Assembly (NCBI GenBank): GCA_014378465.1
Contig: JACMNQ010000049.1
Location: 1 to 64,000, forward strand
Length of the DNA stretch: 64,000 nucleotides
Source of the DNA: Oligoflexia bacterium
Lineage (GTDB): Bacteria > Bdellovibrionota > UBA1018
Direction of reading: 5' to 3'
The notes below the pieces were generated by a model. That model was not told the DNA's origin. It was given only the letters and a program-made list of their open reading frames with translations, and did not search any database. Positions 46,043 to 55,287 of the stretch are shown piece by piece (position 1 is the stretch's first letter; each line of letters starts with the position of its first letter). Both the position numbers and the translations under genes were made by a program.

Positions 46043-47515
46043 ATGAAAATAAAGACCCAGTACTCCTGTCAGAATTGCGGCCACAACAGCGCCAAATGGC
46101 TGGGCCGGTGCCCGAGTTGCGAGGCCTGGAGCTCTTTCGTCGAAGAGACGATCGGCGCCGCCCCTGGTGTGAACGTTCAACAGGGGAGTCTGTCTGCAGT
46201 TCGGGATGAGTTTCGCGCGATCAAAAATTTGACAGGGGGCTCCCTCGAAAAGGAAGATTGGGTCCCGCTTGAAGATCCGGATGTCGCCGAAGGCGAAGCC
46301 CCGTCGCAGTCTCATCTCCGGAGACTTGATACCGGAATTGCAGAGCTGGACCGGACTCTGGGCGGAGGCCTCGTGCCTGACAGTTTCGTACTGATCGGTG
46401 GAGATCCCGGAATTGGCAAAAGCACGCTTCTTCTTCAGATGGCCAAAGGGCTCATTGAAAATCAGGAAGACCTGCGTCTGCTCTACGTGAGTGGCGAAGA
46501 ATCCATTGATCAGATCCGGGGCCGCGCGCATCGACTGGGAGTGAAAGGGAAGGGCAAGATCTTTCTCGCCGCCGAAACTCAGCTTGAGAAAGCATTCGCT
46601 TCGATTCAGGAACTGAAACCTCACGTCGTCATCATGGACAGCCTTCAGACTTTCTCCAGCGGTTATCTCACCTCGGCTCCCGGCAGCGTGAGCCAGGTGC
46701 GGGAGATCGCGGCACGCCTCATGACTCTGGCAAAATCCGCCGGAATCGCGGTTTTTCTCGTCGGTCACGTCACCAAGGACGGAAGCATCGCCGGACCCAA
46801 GACCGTTGAGCACATGGTGGATACCGTTCTTTACTTTGAAGGCGAAGGCGGTCAGAGTTACCGCCTGCTTCGCACGGTGAAGAATCGCTTCGGCAGTTCT
46901 CGCGAACTGGGAGTATTCGAAATGGACGGCGAAGGGCTTCGAGAAGTGGCCAATCCGTCGAGTCTCTTTCTCAGTGAGAGAAAATCACCTGTGCCAGGAA
47001 CTTCGATCGCCGCTTCACTCGAGGGTTCACGCCCGATACTTGTGGAGCTTCAGGCGCTGGTGGCTCCGACCGCTCTCGCGACTCCGCGAAGAACCTCGGT
47101 GGGGATGGATACTGCGCGAATTTCACTTCTTGCGGCGATTCTTGAACGCCACATGGGATTGTCCCTGGCGCAGCGGGACCTCTTCTTCAATGTCGCAGGC
47201 GGACTGCGACTTTCGGAACCTGCGTGTGACCTTGCGGCTGCAGCGGCGATCTGGTCTTCACTCGAAGAGCGCGCTTTTCCTGCCGACTGGGTCTTCATCG
47301 GAGAACTCGCGCTGACCGGCGAGGCGAGACGGGTCTCGCAGACGGACACGCGAATCCTTGAAGCAAAGAAGCTCGGATTCAAGACGGTCGTGCTGCCGGG
47401 CAATACCACAAAGGCGATTCTTGAAAGGGATTGGGGACTGAGACTTCTCCCGATCGCGCAGATCCGCGAATTGAGCAGTCTCTACCGGGAGACAGCCTCG
47501 TCAAAGAAGTCCTGA
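46043..47515 (+). CDS. radA: DNA repair protein RadA
   Basis: RecA-like branch-migration ATPase acting in recombination repair. 490 residues with N-terminal zinc finger CQNCGHNSAKWLGRCPSC, Walker A GGDPGIGKST, Walker B VVIMDSL, the hallmark KNRFG (VKNRFGSSRELGVF), and a Lon-protease-like C-terminal domain (TARISLLAAILERHMGLSLAQRDLFFNVAGGL). The frame is open further upstream but lacks RadA features there, so MKIKTQYSCQNCG is the start. Confidence 0.96.
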   Translation: MKIKTQYSCQNCGHNSAKWLGRCPSCEAWSSFVEETIGAAPGVNVQQGSLSAVRDEFRAIKNLTGGSLEKEDWVPLEDPDVAEGEAPSQSHLRRLDTGIAELDRTLGGGLVPDSFVLIGGDPGIGKSTLLLQMAKGLIENQEDLRLLYVSGEESIDQIRGRAHRLGVKGKGKIFLAAETQLEKAFASIQELKPHVVIMDSLQTFSSGYLTSAPGSVSQVREIAARLMTLAKSAGIAVFLVGHVTKDGSIAGPKTVEHMVDTVLYFEGEGGQSYRLLRTVKNRFGSSRELGVFEMDGEGLREVANPSSLFLSERKSPVPGTSIAASLEGSRPILVELQALVAPTALATPRRTSVGMDTARISLLAAILERHMGLSLAQRDLFFNVAGGLRLSEPACDLAAAAAIWSSLEERAFPADWVFIGELALTGEARRVSQTDTRILEAKKLGFKTVVLPGNTTKAILERDWGLRLLPIAQIRELSSLYRETASSKKS

Positions 47516-47522
47516 ATTCAGT

Positions 47523-48104
47523 TCAAATACCGCTGGCTGCTGAGCCACTTCGGGTGCCACCGCCATTGGACTGAGTCCGGAGTTCCTGATCGGGGTCGCC
47601 GCCTGCCGGAGCACCTGGGGTCGACGCTGGTTCTGCAGGTGCGGAAGCGGGTTCACGAAGGGGTTTCACTTTTAGCGGTTGAGCGACTGCGTCCACGGGA
47701 GCATTCAAACTTTTTTGCGCGAGTTGATTGGCAGCGACAGGAGTCTTTCGAATTTGCGAAACCTGCGCGCGAGTCGGGAGTTTGCGCGGGTGGCGAGATC
47801 TTGGGTCGAAAGGGGTCCCGTGAAAGGGATCATCGGCCGCTTGTGAAGCTGAGTTCACCGAGTGATGAGGGTGGTGCCCTGAGTTTCCGGCCTCAGCAGG
47901 TACCTCGGGAGTGACGTGGTGAGTGCGCCCATGATTGCCGGTGGGCTGTGAGGGGCCGCTCCCGCCTCCACCCCCGCCTCCACCTGAACCTCCATCCTCA
48001 GTTGCATTCTGCATTTCAGTGGCATGCGCCGAGAAACTGGAGAGTGCGAAGACTGCACTGAGGCAGAGAGCTGGAGTTAGGGAGCGAAGGATTTTTAAAG
48101 TCAT
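47523..48104 (-). CDS. Secreted low-complexity protein rich in Gly, His and Pro
   Basis: A 193-residue protein with signal peptide (LRSLTPALCLSAVFALSSFSAHA). The mature part is almost certainly disordered: an acidic TEDGG start, a run of eight Gly, HHPHH clusters, and a Pro/Ala-rich basic tail (PASAPAEPASTPGAPAGGDPD). No domain recognised. A possible metal-binding or surface-attached linker protein; function unknown. It lies on the strand opposite to radA, tail to tail. Confidence 0.55.
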   Translation of the reverse strand: MTLKILRSLTPALCLSAVFALSSFSAHATEMQNATEDGGSGGGGGGGGSGPSQPTGNHGRTHHVTPEVPAEAGNSGHHPHHSVNSASQAADDPFHGTPFDPRSRHPRKLPTRAQVSQIRKTPVAANQLAQKSLNAPVDAVAQPLKVKPLREPASAPAEPASTPGAPAGGDPDQELRTQSNGGGTRSGSAASGI

Positions 48105-48217
48105 GATTACCCCGTGAATGGAATGGACCTTCTCCAAGGATAAACAAGCCAGCCGACGGGAACAAGTGGGTCGTCTCGGACACAGGAGACGGGACATGAG
48201 GCACGACGGAAGCGAAT

Positions 48218-49018
48218 TCAGACGTTGAAGAAGTCCAGCGTGTAGCAATAAATTTCCTGTTCAGGAGATTTCTTCACCACTTTTCTGAATTCTTCAATCG
48301 CATCGACGAGGATTTTTTTGATGGCGGGGATATCTTCGGCTCCCATGCTCACCACCGAGGTGTAGTGAAAGTCCTGAGGATCGAAATGATCCAGCGCCCG
48401 AACGGACTGAATTCTCCAGCTGGCGTGATGTCGGGAGATCCAGGACGAATCATTCTGCAGATACAGGGTGACCTGTCCGGTGCGGTAGAGCCCTTCGAAA
48501 AAATTCGCAAGGCCGGTCTCGACGAGAAATCCCAGGGCTTTGGTCACCTGACTCATGGAGAGTCTCAGGCGCTGCGCGATTTTTTCCTTCGTCTGAAATC
48601 CGGGAATTGAAATGAGCAGGTGAATCGCGGAGTAGTACCACGCGCTGTAATAAGTGGCCTGACTTTCATTGGGCAAGATCTTCTGATTCTTGAGTCGATT
48701 GCCGAGAGCCGTTCTCTCGAGAATCGTCTTTTTGATTCGGGCTTCGTAGCGCTTGCGAAGGGACTCGCTGCCGGCACGTGCCTGAGAGACGAGGAGGAGA
48801 AAGAAATCACCTTCGTCCTCCGAGTGAGCGAGGTACTGATTGATGCCGTCGGCCTGCTCGAGACTGAAATCGGCGGAGGCATTCAGGACCTGAGAGACGT
48901 AAGCCAGGTGACAGTGCAGTGCCTGCGCGACACGGGACTTTTCACCGCGACCTCGGTTCTCAATGACTTCACGGAGGTAGGCTTTGTAATCCCGGTATTC
49001 AAAGACGGATTTGAGCAT
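48218..49018 (-). CDS. TIGR02147 / DUF4423 family protein
   Basis: A 266-residue protein. VFEYRDYKAYLREVIENR at the N-terminus, HCHLAYVSQVLNASADFSLEQADGINQYL (HTH-like), and the later IAQRLRLSMSQVTKALGFLVETGLA with the closing IPAIKKILVDAIEEFRKVV are the hallmarks of this family. It is known mainly from Fibrobacter and Bdellovibrio-like bacteria, in which it is multi-copy and assumed to be regulatory. It is divergent from the secreted/metzincin pair at 49190-51359, which it might control (inference). A palindrome lies between. Confidence 0.88.
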   Translation of the reverse strand: MLKSVFEYRDYKAYLREVIENRGRGEKSRVAQALHCHLAYVSQVLNASADFSLEQADGINQYLAHSEDEGDFFLLLVSQARAGSESLRKRYEARIKKTILERTALGNRLKNQKILPNESQATYYSAWYYSAIHLLISIPGFQTKEKIAQRLRLSMSQVTKALGFLVETGLANFFEGLYRTGQVTLYLQNDSSWISRHHASWRIQSVRALDHFDPQDFHYTSVVSMGAEDIPAIKKILVDAIEEFRKVVKKSPEQEIYCYTLDFFNV

Positions 49019-49041
49019 ACTTATTCATCGCACGGAGTGCT

Positions 49042-49053
49042 CTTAAGCTTAAG
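49042..49053. promoter_or_regulatory. Palindrome CTTAAGCTTAAG in a divergent, AT-rich region
   Basis: A perfect 12-base palindrome 24 bases upstream of the TIGR02147 gene start and about 140 before the divergent secreted gene. AT-rich sequence with TTTAATTAATAC and TAATTATGG follows. A candidate operator, given only by position and symmetry. Confidence 0.35.
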
Positions 49054-49189
49054 TAAAACTCAAATTCGAACGAGATATTTAATTAATACATCCTATTTCC
49101 GAGCAGGGCGGTCGCTTATAACTCATTACAGAAGCGCTTTTAAACAAAGAGTGCAGACTCAATAATTATGGACTAAAAGGATCAGGAAT

Positions 49190-50188
49190 ATGAAAAAGCT
49201 CGTTTGTTTTTTAGGAACTGTCGGTCTCATCACGGCGTCTTCGGTTTTTGCCGCTGAAGAAGTGAACTTTCGCGCAGTCAATCCCGTACTGCAAAGCCTG
49301 GTCGACGCAGTGATTGCGGCCGATGAGACCGTCGATTTCGCGTATCCTAGATTTGATCCTGCCGCCTCAGACCTCAAGGCCGAAAAGCTGAAGTATGATC
49401 TGCAGGGCGCACTGAAGAACACACCGTGGCTCGCAGGCGGCAAAGCCGACATCGTCGCAACTTCGAGTTATGCCACTGACCGCGCAGATGGCCACACCGG
49501 CATCAACGTCTCGATGTCCTCCACGCTGCGAACCAACGCTCTCGCCTTCATTCGTTACGCAGCTCTGATCGAATACAAGAAAGGGCTTCATTATAGCGAT
49601 CCAAAATTCACCGGGCGCATTGATGGGCATCTCAAGCGGATGGCTGTCGCGAATTCCCTCAACGAAGTCTACGATCTTCTGCTCTCGGGGCAGGCACTCG
49701 CCAAGGAAATGATCGGCTGGGACATTCAAAAGGAAGTCGACTACCTCACCTGTCTCCGGCAGGGTGGCTGCATTTCGAGCGGAACGGTCGATCTTCCGAA
49801 AGAAATCGCTGATCAGATTCGGCGTATCGAGAATCGCAGAACCGCTTTGAAGGGTGCAGAGCAGATTCAGTTCAACAAAACCGAAGAGAATGGAAAAGTC
49901 AGGAGTTTCACCGTTATGAGTGCGGACATGGATCTGTTCCTCAGGAACAAGAAACACCTTCTAATCCAGCCCCTTCGATCGACTATCGCCATGAGCGATG
50001 AGAGCGTTGCCGCAAGTGCCGCCATCTTCGCTCCGAAAACTTCCGCGGAACTGGATGACCTCAAGACGAAGCTTAACAACCGACTTCTCGGCGCTCAGAA
50101 CGGTGACCTCGACGAGAAAGAGAAGATCGAAAAGAGCTTCCGCGATGCACTCATCGAATACAGAAAAGTCATTCAAGGCGAATTTTGA
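49190..50188 (+). CDS. Secreted protein of unknown function (partner of the metzincin-like gene)
   Basis: A 332-residue exported protein; the leader is MKKLVCFLGTVGLITASSVFAAEE. The mature region is mixed helical (FIRYAALIEYKKGLHYSDPKF, LNEVYDLLLSGQALAKEMIGWDIQKEVDYLTCLRQGGC), with two Cys close together that could form a disulfide, and a long helical tail. No family recognised. A good ribosome site (AGGA, seven bases) precedes the ATG. The protease gene starts eight bases after its end. Confidence 0.72.
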   Translation: MKKLVCFLGTVGLITASSVFAAEEVNFRAVNPVLQSLVDAVIAADETVDFAYPRFDPAASDLKAEKLKYDLQGALKNTPWLAGGKADIVATSSYATDRADGHTGINVSMSSTLRTNALAFIRYAALIEYKKGLHYSDPKFTGRIDGHLKRMAVANSLNEVYDLLLSGQALAKEMIGWDIQKEVDYLTCLRQGGCISSGTVDLPKEIADQIRRIENRRTALKGAEQIQFNKTEENGKVRSFTVMSADMDLFLRNKKHLLIQPLRSTIAMSDESVAASAAIFAPKTSAELDDLKTKLNNRLLGAQNGDLDEKEKIEKSFRDALIEYRKVIQGEF

Positions 50189-50195
50189 GGAATTC

Positions 50196-51359
50196 ATGAA
50201 AAAAAATCTCAATGCAGCGCTGATCCTGTTCGGACTTCTGAATTCAGTTTCCACCTTTGCGGCCAGTGGTGGCGAAAGTCATGCGGGAGGAGCCGATGAT
50301 TATCGCATTGTTCCAGCTTTTTTCAGGTCAGAGCGGCACGAGAAACCCATTGAAGCCTGTTACGTGATCGCTGAAGGATTCGGTCTGGACGCAGCGGCGA
50401 TTGAGCCGATGATCCGCGACTCCTTCAGCCAGTGGGCCAATTACATCAAGGTCAAGAAGCTGACCATCGTGCGCTACTCGAATTGGATCCAGACCCGGAT
50501 GAATCTCCATGCGAACTGCACTGGAAATGAAAATCTGCGGTTCCTTTTCGGAGTTCAAAGCGAGGAAATCGCGCATTATTCCTCTCAGTTCTCAAAACCC
50601 TTCGGCTTTGCGCAGTTGACGGGCGCCGGCTGGGACTGGGACGATAAACAGCCTGCAAAAGGATTCATCTGGATTGCTCCTCCAAACTCGGTCGATGCCG
50701 TTGCAAAAATTCCGAAGTGGGATCAGTCCACCCGGCCCGCTCTCCAGGGCCTGATCCTGCATGAGCTCGGACATGTTTTCGGTAATGGACACGTCGACGG
50801 CACCGTCATGACGGAGAAAATCGGGCAGTACCTGGAGAATGACACTTCGAACGCCCAGACCGCCAAGTATGTGAGTCTCTATTCCAAGATTGATGCGCAG
50901 ATTGAACTCGTTCCGTGCATGGATTGTTACGCGTCCTACTCAGCCGCTGAAACGTTTGATCCCATTCAGCTCCCGGGTCGCGCGAGTTCCGATTGGGAAT
51001 GGGCTTTTAAAATGCTGACTGGCAAGGATGCGGGTGCAAACATCCTCATTCGCTATGAGCGCATGGGTTCTCCGCAGGGGAGTGGGCGACTGACCGTGAT
51101 GGATGAGTCCAGCAGTTTCAGTTTTCCGGTCGACATCTCCTGGGAAAATGGGGAACTCAAGCAGAGCACCCCGCTCTTCTCCGGACAGGGCGGAATGGAT
51201 TTCTACTCCTGCGGAATTTCCTACACGGGACAGATCAAGTCCCTTTCGGGAGCCACTCTGCCGGTGATCGTGAATTACAATATGGATGGTAAAAAGGCCG
51301 AAATCCTGGTTCCTGGAACAGGTTTCTACCTTCGTCCGATCTTCGTGTCGGCGGACTAG
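50196..51359 (+). CDS. Secreted metzincin-like zinc metalloprotease
   Basis: A 387-residue exported protein with leader LNAALILFGLLNSVSTFAAS. The zinc motif HELGHVFGNGH (H189, E190, H193, H199) is the metzincin HExxHxxGxxH, and VM at 204-205 may be a Met-turn, though it sits closer than usual. The N-terminal half is a propeptide- or substrate-cleft-like domain (SQWANYIKVKKLTIVRYSNW). The C-terminal 170 residues hold CMDCYASY and a beta-rich part. Substrate unknown; exported protease. Confidence 0.78.
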   Translation: MKKNLNAALILFGLLNSVSTFAASGGESHAGGADDYRIVPAFFRSERHEKPIEACYVIAEGFGLDAAAIEPMIRDSFSQWANYIKVKKLTIVRYSNWIQTRMNLHANCTGNENLRFLFGVQSEEIAHYSSQFSKPFGFAQLTGAGWDWDDKQPAKGFIWIAPPNSVDAVAKIPKWDQSTRPALQGLILHELGHVFGNGHVDGTVMTEKIGQYLENDTSNAQTAKYVSLYSKIDAQIELVPCMDCYASYSAAETFDPIQLPGRASSDWEWAFKMLTGKDAGANILIRYERMGSPQGSGRLTVMDESSSFSFPVDISWENGELKQSTPLFSGQGGMDFYSCGISYTGQIKSLSGATLPVIVNYNMDGKKAEILVPGTGFYLRPIFVSAD

Positions 51360-51585
51360 AAGCGAGAACCTGCCGAGTGGCTTTGAGTCGCACCGCCCGA
51401 CGGGTTTACGCATTTGAATCGTTTGTGCTAAATGGACGACATGAGCAACGAAAATGAAACTCGCAAGACGTCCACGAACTCTCACTTGAGACTCGTTTCA
51501 CTTCCTTGACCGGGGAAATTTGGAACAGGCACCAGCCCCTTCCATTTTCATTTCAGTCATCGTGAAGAGTACGGTCTGGCTGAGT

Positions 51586-53067
51586 TCATTTCAAATTCGC
51601 GCGAGCCACGGCTTTATGCCAACGCGCCATGTGCTCCTGACGCTGTTGAGGAGTGAAGGAAGGATCGAAGCTGCGGTCCTTCTTCCACGTTCGTTCGATG
51701 TCCGTGAGGTCCGTCCACATCCCGGCACCGAGTCCTGCCGCGAAGACCGCGCCGAGACTGGTGGATTCGAGGTACTTAGGACGAGAGAGGGTCACGCCGA
51801 GAATGTCCGCCTGAAACTGCATCAGCAGATCATTGCCTGACGCTCCGCCGTCGACGTTGAGCTGGGTGATCGGTTTTCCGAGGTCCTTCTGCATCGCGAT
51901 CAGAATGTCGGCGATCTGAAAGCCGATCCCTTCGAGCACCGCGCGCGCGAGGTGTCCCTGATTGGTTCCCCGAGTGAGGCCGGTGAACATGCCGGTGGCA
52001 TCAGGATTCCAGTGCGGAGCTCCGAGTCCGGTCAACGCTGGAACGAATGTCACGCCGTCAGAGTCGGGCACTGAAGCGGCAAGTGCTTCGATTTCTCCGG
52101 CCGATTGAATCATCTTGAGCCCGTCACGGACCCACTGCACGGCAGCCCCCGCGATGAAAGTGCTGCCTTCGAGAGCATAAGTGTAATTGTCTTCAGAGAG
52201 TGCCCACGCGACGGTCGAAACCAGGCGATGGCGACTTTTGGCTGGAGTTCTGCCCGTATTCATCAGAAGAAATGCACCGGTCCCGTAAGTGCACTTGGCG
52301 CTGCCTTCTTTCACGCAGGCCTGGCCGAGAAGTGCGGACTGCTGATCGCCGAGCACACCGGTGATCGGAATGCCGTCGGGAAGCCCCGGAAAGCCGCGAG
52401 TCAGGGCGAAAGTGCCGGTGGATGGACGAATCTCGGGCCAGATGTCAATCGGTACGCCGAGGGCCGAATTGAGTTCCGGATCCCAGATGTGTTTCGTGAG
52501 GTGAAAGCCGAGAGTGCGCGAAGCATTGCTCGGTTCGGTGACATGCACGGTGTTTCCGGAAAGTCGCGCGATGAGGAAACTGTCAATCGTTCCTGCGGCC
52601 AGGCGACCTTCCTTGTGTGCGGTTTTGACGTCGCCCCAGTTCTGGATGGCCCACGCGGCTTTCGTGCCTGAAAAGTAAGGATCGATCAGAAGACCCGTGC
52701 GCTCCTGGAAAAATGGTTCAGTCCCCTTCTCGCGGAGCTTCTCACACATCTCGGCAGTGCGACGGTCCTGCCAGACGATGGCGTGCGCCAGAGGTTTGCC
52801 AGTGCTTCGGTCCCAGAAGCAGATCGTTTCTCTCTGGTTGGTGATGCCGATGCAGGCGATCTTTCTCGGATCCACGTGCTTGGTCACTTCTCGAACGGTC
52901 TGAAGCACGGTGGTCCAGATATCCTCAAGGTCATGCTCAACCCAGCCGGGCCTCGGGAAGTGCTGCTCAAAGTCGACGGAGGCTTCGGCGACCCGGTTGA
53001 GATCGCTGTCCATGAGGAGTGCCGTGGTTCCTGTCGTGCCCTGATCGATCGCGAGAATATAGTCCAT
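51586..53067 (-). CDS. glpK: Glycerol kinase
   Basis: Phosphorylates glycerol to glycerol-3-phosphate. A FGGY-family kinase of 493 residues. MDYILAIDQGTTGTTALLMD is the N-terminal phosphate loop, with GWVEHDLEDIWTT next, then GITNQRETICFWDRSTGKPLAHAIVWQDRRT, the glycerol-binding SNASRTLGFHL, LGDQQSALLGQACVKEGSAKCTYGTGAFLLMNTG, and the FGGY signature region DGGASGNDLLMQFQADILG. The start at 53067 was preferred to 53112, since the earlier codons lack family resemblance. No glpF or glpD neighbours, so it stands alone. Confidence 0.97.
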   Translation of the reverse strand: MDYILAIDQGTTGTTALLMDSDLNRVAEASVDFEQHFPRPGWVEHDLEDIWTTVLQTVREVTKHVDPRKIACIGITNQRETICFWDRSTGKPLAHAIVWQDRRTAEMCEKLREKGTEPFFQERTGLLIDPYFSGTKAAWAIQNWGDVKTAHKEGRLAAGTIDSFLIARLSGNTVHVTEPSNASRTLGFHLTKHIWDPELNSALGVPIDIWPEIRPSTGTFALTRGFPGLPDGIPITGVLGDQQSALLGQACVKEGSAKCTYGTGAFLLMNTGRTPAKSRHRLVSTVAWALSEDNYTYALEGSTFIAGAAVQWVRDGLKMIQSAGEIEALAASVPDSDGVTFVPALTGLGAPHWNPDATGMFTGLTRGTNQGHLARAVLEGIGFQIADILIAMQKDLGKPITQLNVDGGASGNDLLMQFQADILGVTLSRPKYLESTSLGAVFAAGLGAGMWTDLTDIERTWKKDRSFDPSFTPQQRQEHMARWHKAVARANLK

Positions 53068-53175
53068 GGCTCCAAAATAGTGCGCTTGTTCCAAAAACTC
53101 TAGGGTCATCATCGCAAACTGAAGGCAAATTTTGCCCTCTTGGGCAAACGCGCTGCGTATCCGATAGGAACCTTG

Positions 53176-54387
53176 ATGTCCGTAACCGCATTAAAAATGA
53201 TCAAAGCGCTCAAATGGGGAGGAACGGGCCTGCTTGCAGGCCTGTTCACTCTGGGCCTTCATCATTGGAGCGTTCAGCTGACCGAATCGACTCAGTTTGA
53301 GAACGCACTGCGGTGGTCCACGCAGATTACGTCTCAGGCTGAAGGGCTTTTTCTCGCAGCAAGACAACGAGGCGAGAGGGATCCCGTGGGGATCGTCGTG
53401 AGTGCGCTGTCGCAGGGGAGTGAGCCTCGAGTGATGCGGGTCACGCGCTTCAATCCTTCGATGGGTCCCGTGGGATTTCATTCTCTTCCTGAAAAGAAAA
53501 TTTTTGAATACGCGAAAATGCTCACTTCCGATGAGCAGAACGGGATCAGGATCGAAATCGAAGCTCGTCCGGCTCGTTACCTGGGTGCCCGCACTTCGCT
53601 TCAGAACGACCTGCTCGTCCTTTTCACTTTTCTGCTGAACTTCATTTTCCTCCACTTCACGGTCAGTGCGACTCTTCCCGGAAAATGGTCAATCCGTGGG
53701 GAGCCGATTGATGACGCCGAAGAAATCGCAGTCGCGGTCCTTCAACTTCATCCGCAATCGCCGGCGGCCCAAACGCAATCGCAACCGGATTCGGACTTCG
53801 TCAGGGAATGGATCCGCGAAGCCACGGTTCTCCTCTCCGGGCTGGGGGCTCGAGTCAGAGACCTCATCTCAGAAGCGAGAAATCTCACCGTCTCCGCATC
53901 AAAATCCAGGTCAACAGTCGATGACCTTCGCGGTCGAATTCATGGTCAGCTCAATCAGATCCGCGAGTCACGCGCTTCGGTGAAGCTCAGTGAACAACTG
54001 GCTCTGCAGAGTGAGACGCTCACTCTCAATCTCGTGATCGAAGCGGCGCGCCTGGGACCTGATGCTCAGAAGCTCGGCAGAATGTGCGAAGAACTGCACC
54101 TCCTGATCAAAAAGCTGAGAATCCAGAATCTGGGCAATGACACCCTGATCAGGAAGTCAGAAGTCGATTTTGAGCCACTCGCGACGGATGCGGATGTCGC
54201 CTTTCACGCTTATGAAGAAATCTTTCAGGCGGCTGGCAAAATGGATGAACACATCCGAAAGACCACGGAAACCCTGCTTCGGCACGCGAAGCTGAACCAG
54301 AAACTCAATCAAAGCCTTCCGGCACTGCCCGCTTCTGCGGAAAAAGCGACCACACCTCCGCCATTTCGCAAGGACAGGGCCAGTTGA
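53176..54387 (+). CDS. Two-helix membrane protein with degenerate MCP-like signalling hairpin
   Basis: A 403-residue protein. Helix 1 (12-29) and helix 2 (about 144-166) enclose a periplasmic domain of about 110 residues (RPARYLGARTSLQND before helix 2). The cytosolic part is helical. Residues 274-315, LALQSETLTLNLVIEAARLG then MCEELHLLIKKL, mirror the MCP hairpin tip (FQTNLLALNAAIEAARAG...VVADEVRKLAxxS), with several key residues changed. A Pro/Lys tail follows. This may be a chemoreceptor-like protein no longer tied to CheA. Start ATG at 53176 follows AGGAA by five bases. Confidence 0.65.
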   Translation: MSVTALKMIKALKWGGTGLLAGLFTLGLHHWSVQLTESTQFENALRWSTQITSQAEGLFLAARQRGERDPVGIVVSALSQGSEPRVMRVTRFNPSMGPVGFHSLPEKKIFEYAKMLTSDEQNGIRIEIEARPARYLGARTSLQNDLLVLFTFLLNFIFLHFTVSATLPGKWSIRGEPIDDAEEIAVAVLQLHPQSPAAQTQSQPDSDFVREWIREATVLLSGLGARVRDLISEARNLTVSASKSRSTVDDLRGRIHGQLNQIRESRASVKLSEQLALQSETLTLNLVIEAARLGPDAQKLGRMCEELHLLIKKLRIQNLGNDTLIRKSEVDFEPLATDADVAFHAYEEIFQAAGKMDEHIRKTTETLLRHAKLNQKLNQSLPALPASAEKATTPPPFRKDRAS

Positions 54388-54410
54388 CTCGGATTTCTGC
54401 AGTGGCCCGC

Positions 54411-55265
54411 TCAGGTTCGCTTCAAGGCCGCAGCGAGGAAGTGGTAGGCGGAGGTCGCCGCAAGCCTCGCGGTGCGGTCATCAATGTCGTGCTCAGGATT
54501 GAGTTCAAAGATTCCAAGAGAGATCACTTTGGGATTCTGACCTGCGAGAGTCATCATCCCGAGAAAATCTGAACCACTGAAGCCTTCTGACTGTGGCGCA
54601 GAGACGCCCGGGGCATATGCGGAAGCGGCAGCATCGAGATCGAGGCTCACCACGACGAAGTCGCAGCGGGAAGAGAGTGCGGTGAGGGCGGCTTGAAAGG
54701 CCGAGGCGGCTCTGCCATGGCGGAGGTCCTTCATTGCGATGACCTGAATTCCGTTGGCGTCAATGAAGTCCCAGAGTTCAGGCGCATTGCAGTGGGGCTG
54801 AATCCCGAATTCGATGAAATCCTCGGGATCAAGAACCCGCTCAGTGATGGCCAGGTAAAAAGGGGATCCGCTCGAAATCAGGGGCGACGGTTTTCTGACG
54901 TCCAGATGTGCATCGACGTTGATGCAGCCCAGGCGGACGCCGGGTCCCAGGGCCTGACGAAGGCCCAGAAGCTGAGAATGACCGTGATCATGACCTCCAC
55001 CTACCACGACGCTGAGCGGGTGCGCTGTGTGGGATTGTGCGATCAAAAGGGCCGCTTTACGGTGATTTTCAGTGACCTCAGGACCGATGTCCGTGAGATC
55101 CCGATCCGCCACCAGAGCCTCAAGCACGCCATCACGGCCTTTGAATTTCTGAAAGATTCTTCGAAAAGCGGCAGGGCCTGCAGCGGCACCGACTCGTCCT
55201 CCGACATTCATGACTCCCTGATGATCTGGAATTCCGATCAGGCACCATTTGATTCGATTGATCAT
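54411..55265 (-). CDS. Ureohydrolase (arginase/formimidoylglutamase/agmatinase family)
   Basis: A 284-residue manganese-dependent hydrolase. The metal motifs are complete: GGGHDHG, NVDAHLDVR, and SLDLDAAASAYAPG. The spacing and GIPDHQGV start fit formimidoylglutamase-like members, but substrate cannot be decided from sequence, and no other histidine- or arginine-degradation gene is nearby. MINRIKWC at 55265 was used as start. It is close to the divergent GYF gene (22 bases apart). Confidence 0.9.
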   Translation of the reverse strand: MINRIKWCLIGIPDHQGVMNVGGRVGAAAGPAAFRRIFQKFKGRDGVLEALVADRDLTDIGPEVTENHRKAALLIAQSHTAHPLSVVVGGGHDHGHSQLLGLRQALGPGVRLGCINVDAHLDVRKPSPLISSGSPFYLAITERVLDPEDFIEFGIQPHCNAPELWDFIDANGIQVIAMKDLRHGRAASAFQAALTALSSRCDFVVVSLDLDAAASAYAPGVSAPQSEGFSGSDFLGMMTLAGQNPKVISLGIFELNPEHDIDDRTARLAATSAYHFLAAALKRT

Positions 55266-55287
55266 TTCACTTACACTTGATTTACCC

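Noticed and set aside
46007..46813. N-terminal extension of the charged helical protein across radA
   Set aside because: The extension is antisense to radA's zinc finger and ATPase core. Only the part from 46006 down has natural composition.
51431..51508. 25-codon frame MDDMSNENETRK... between the metzincin and glpK genes
   Set aside because: Too short to support; no clear ribosome site or recognised peptide type.
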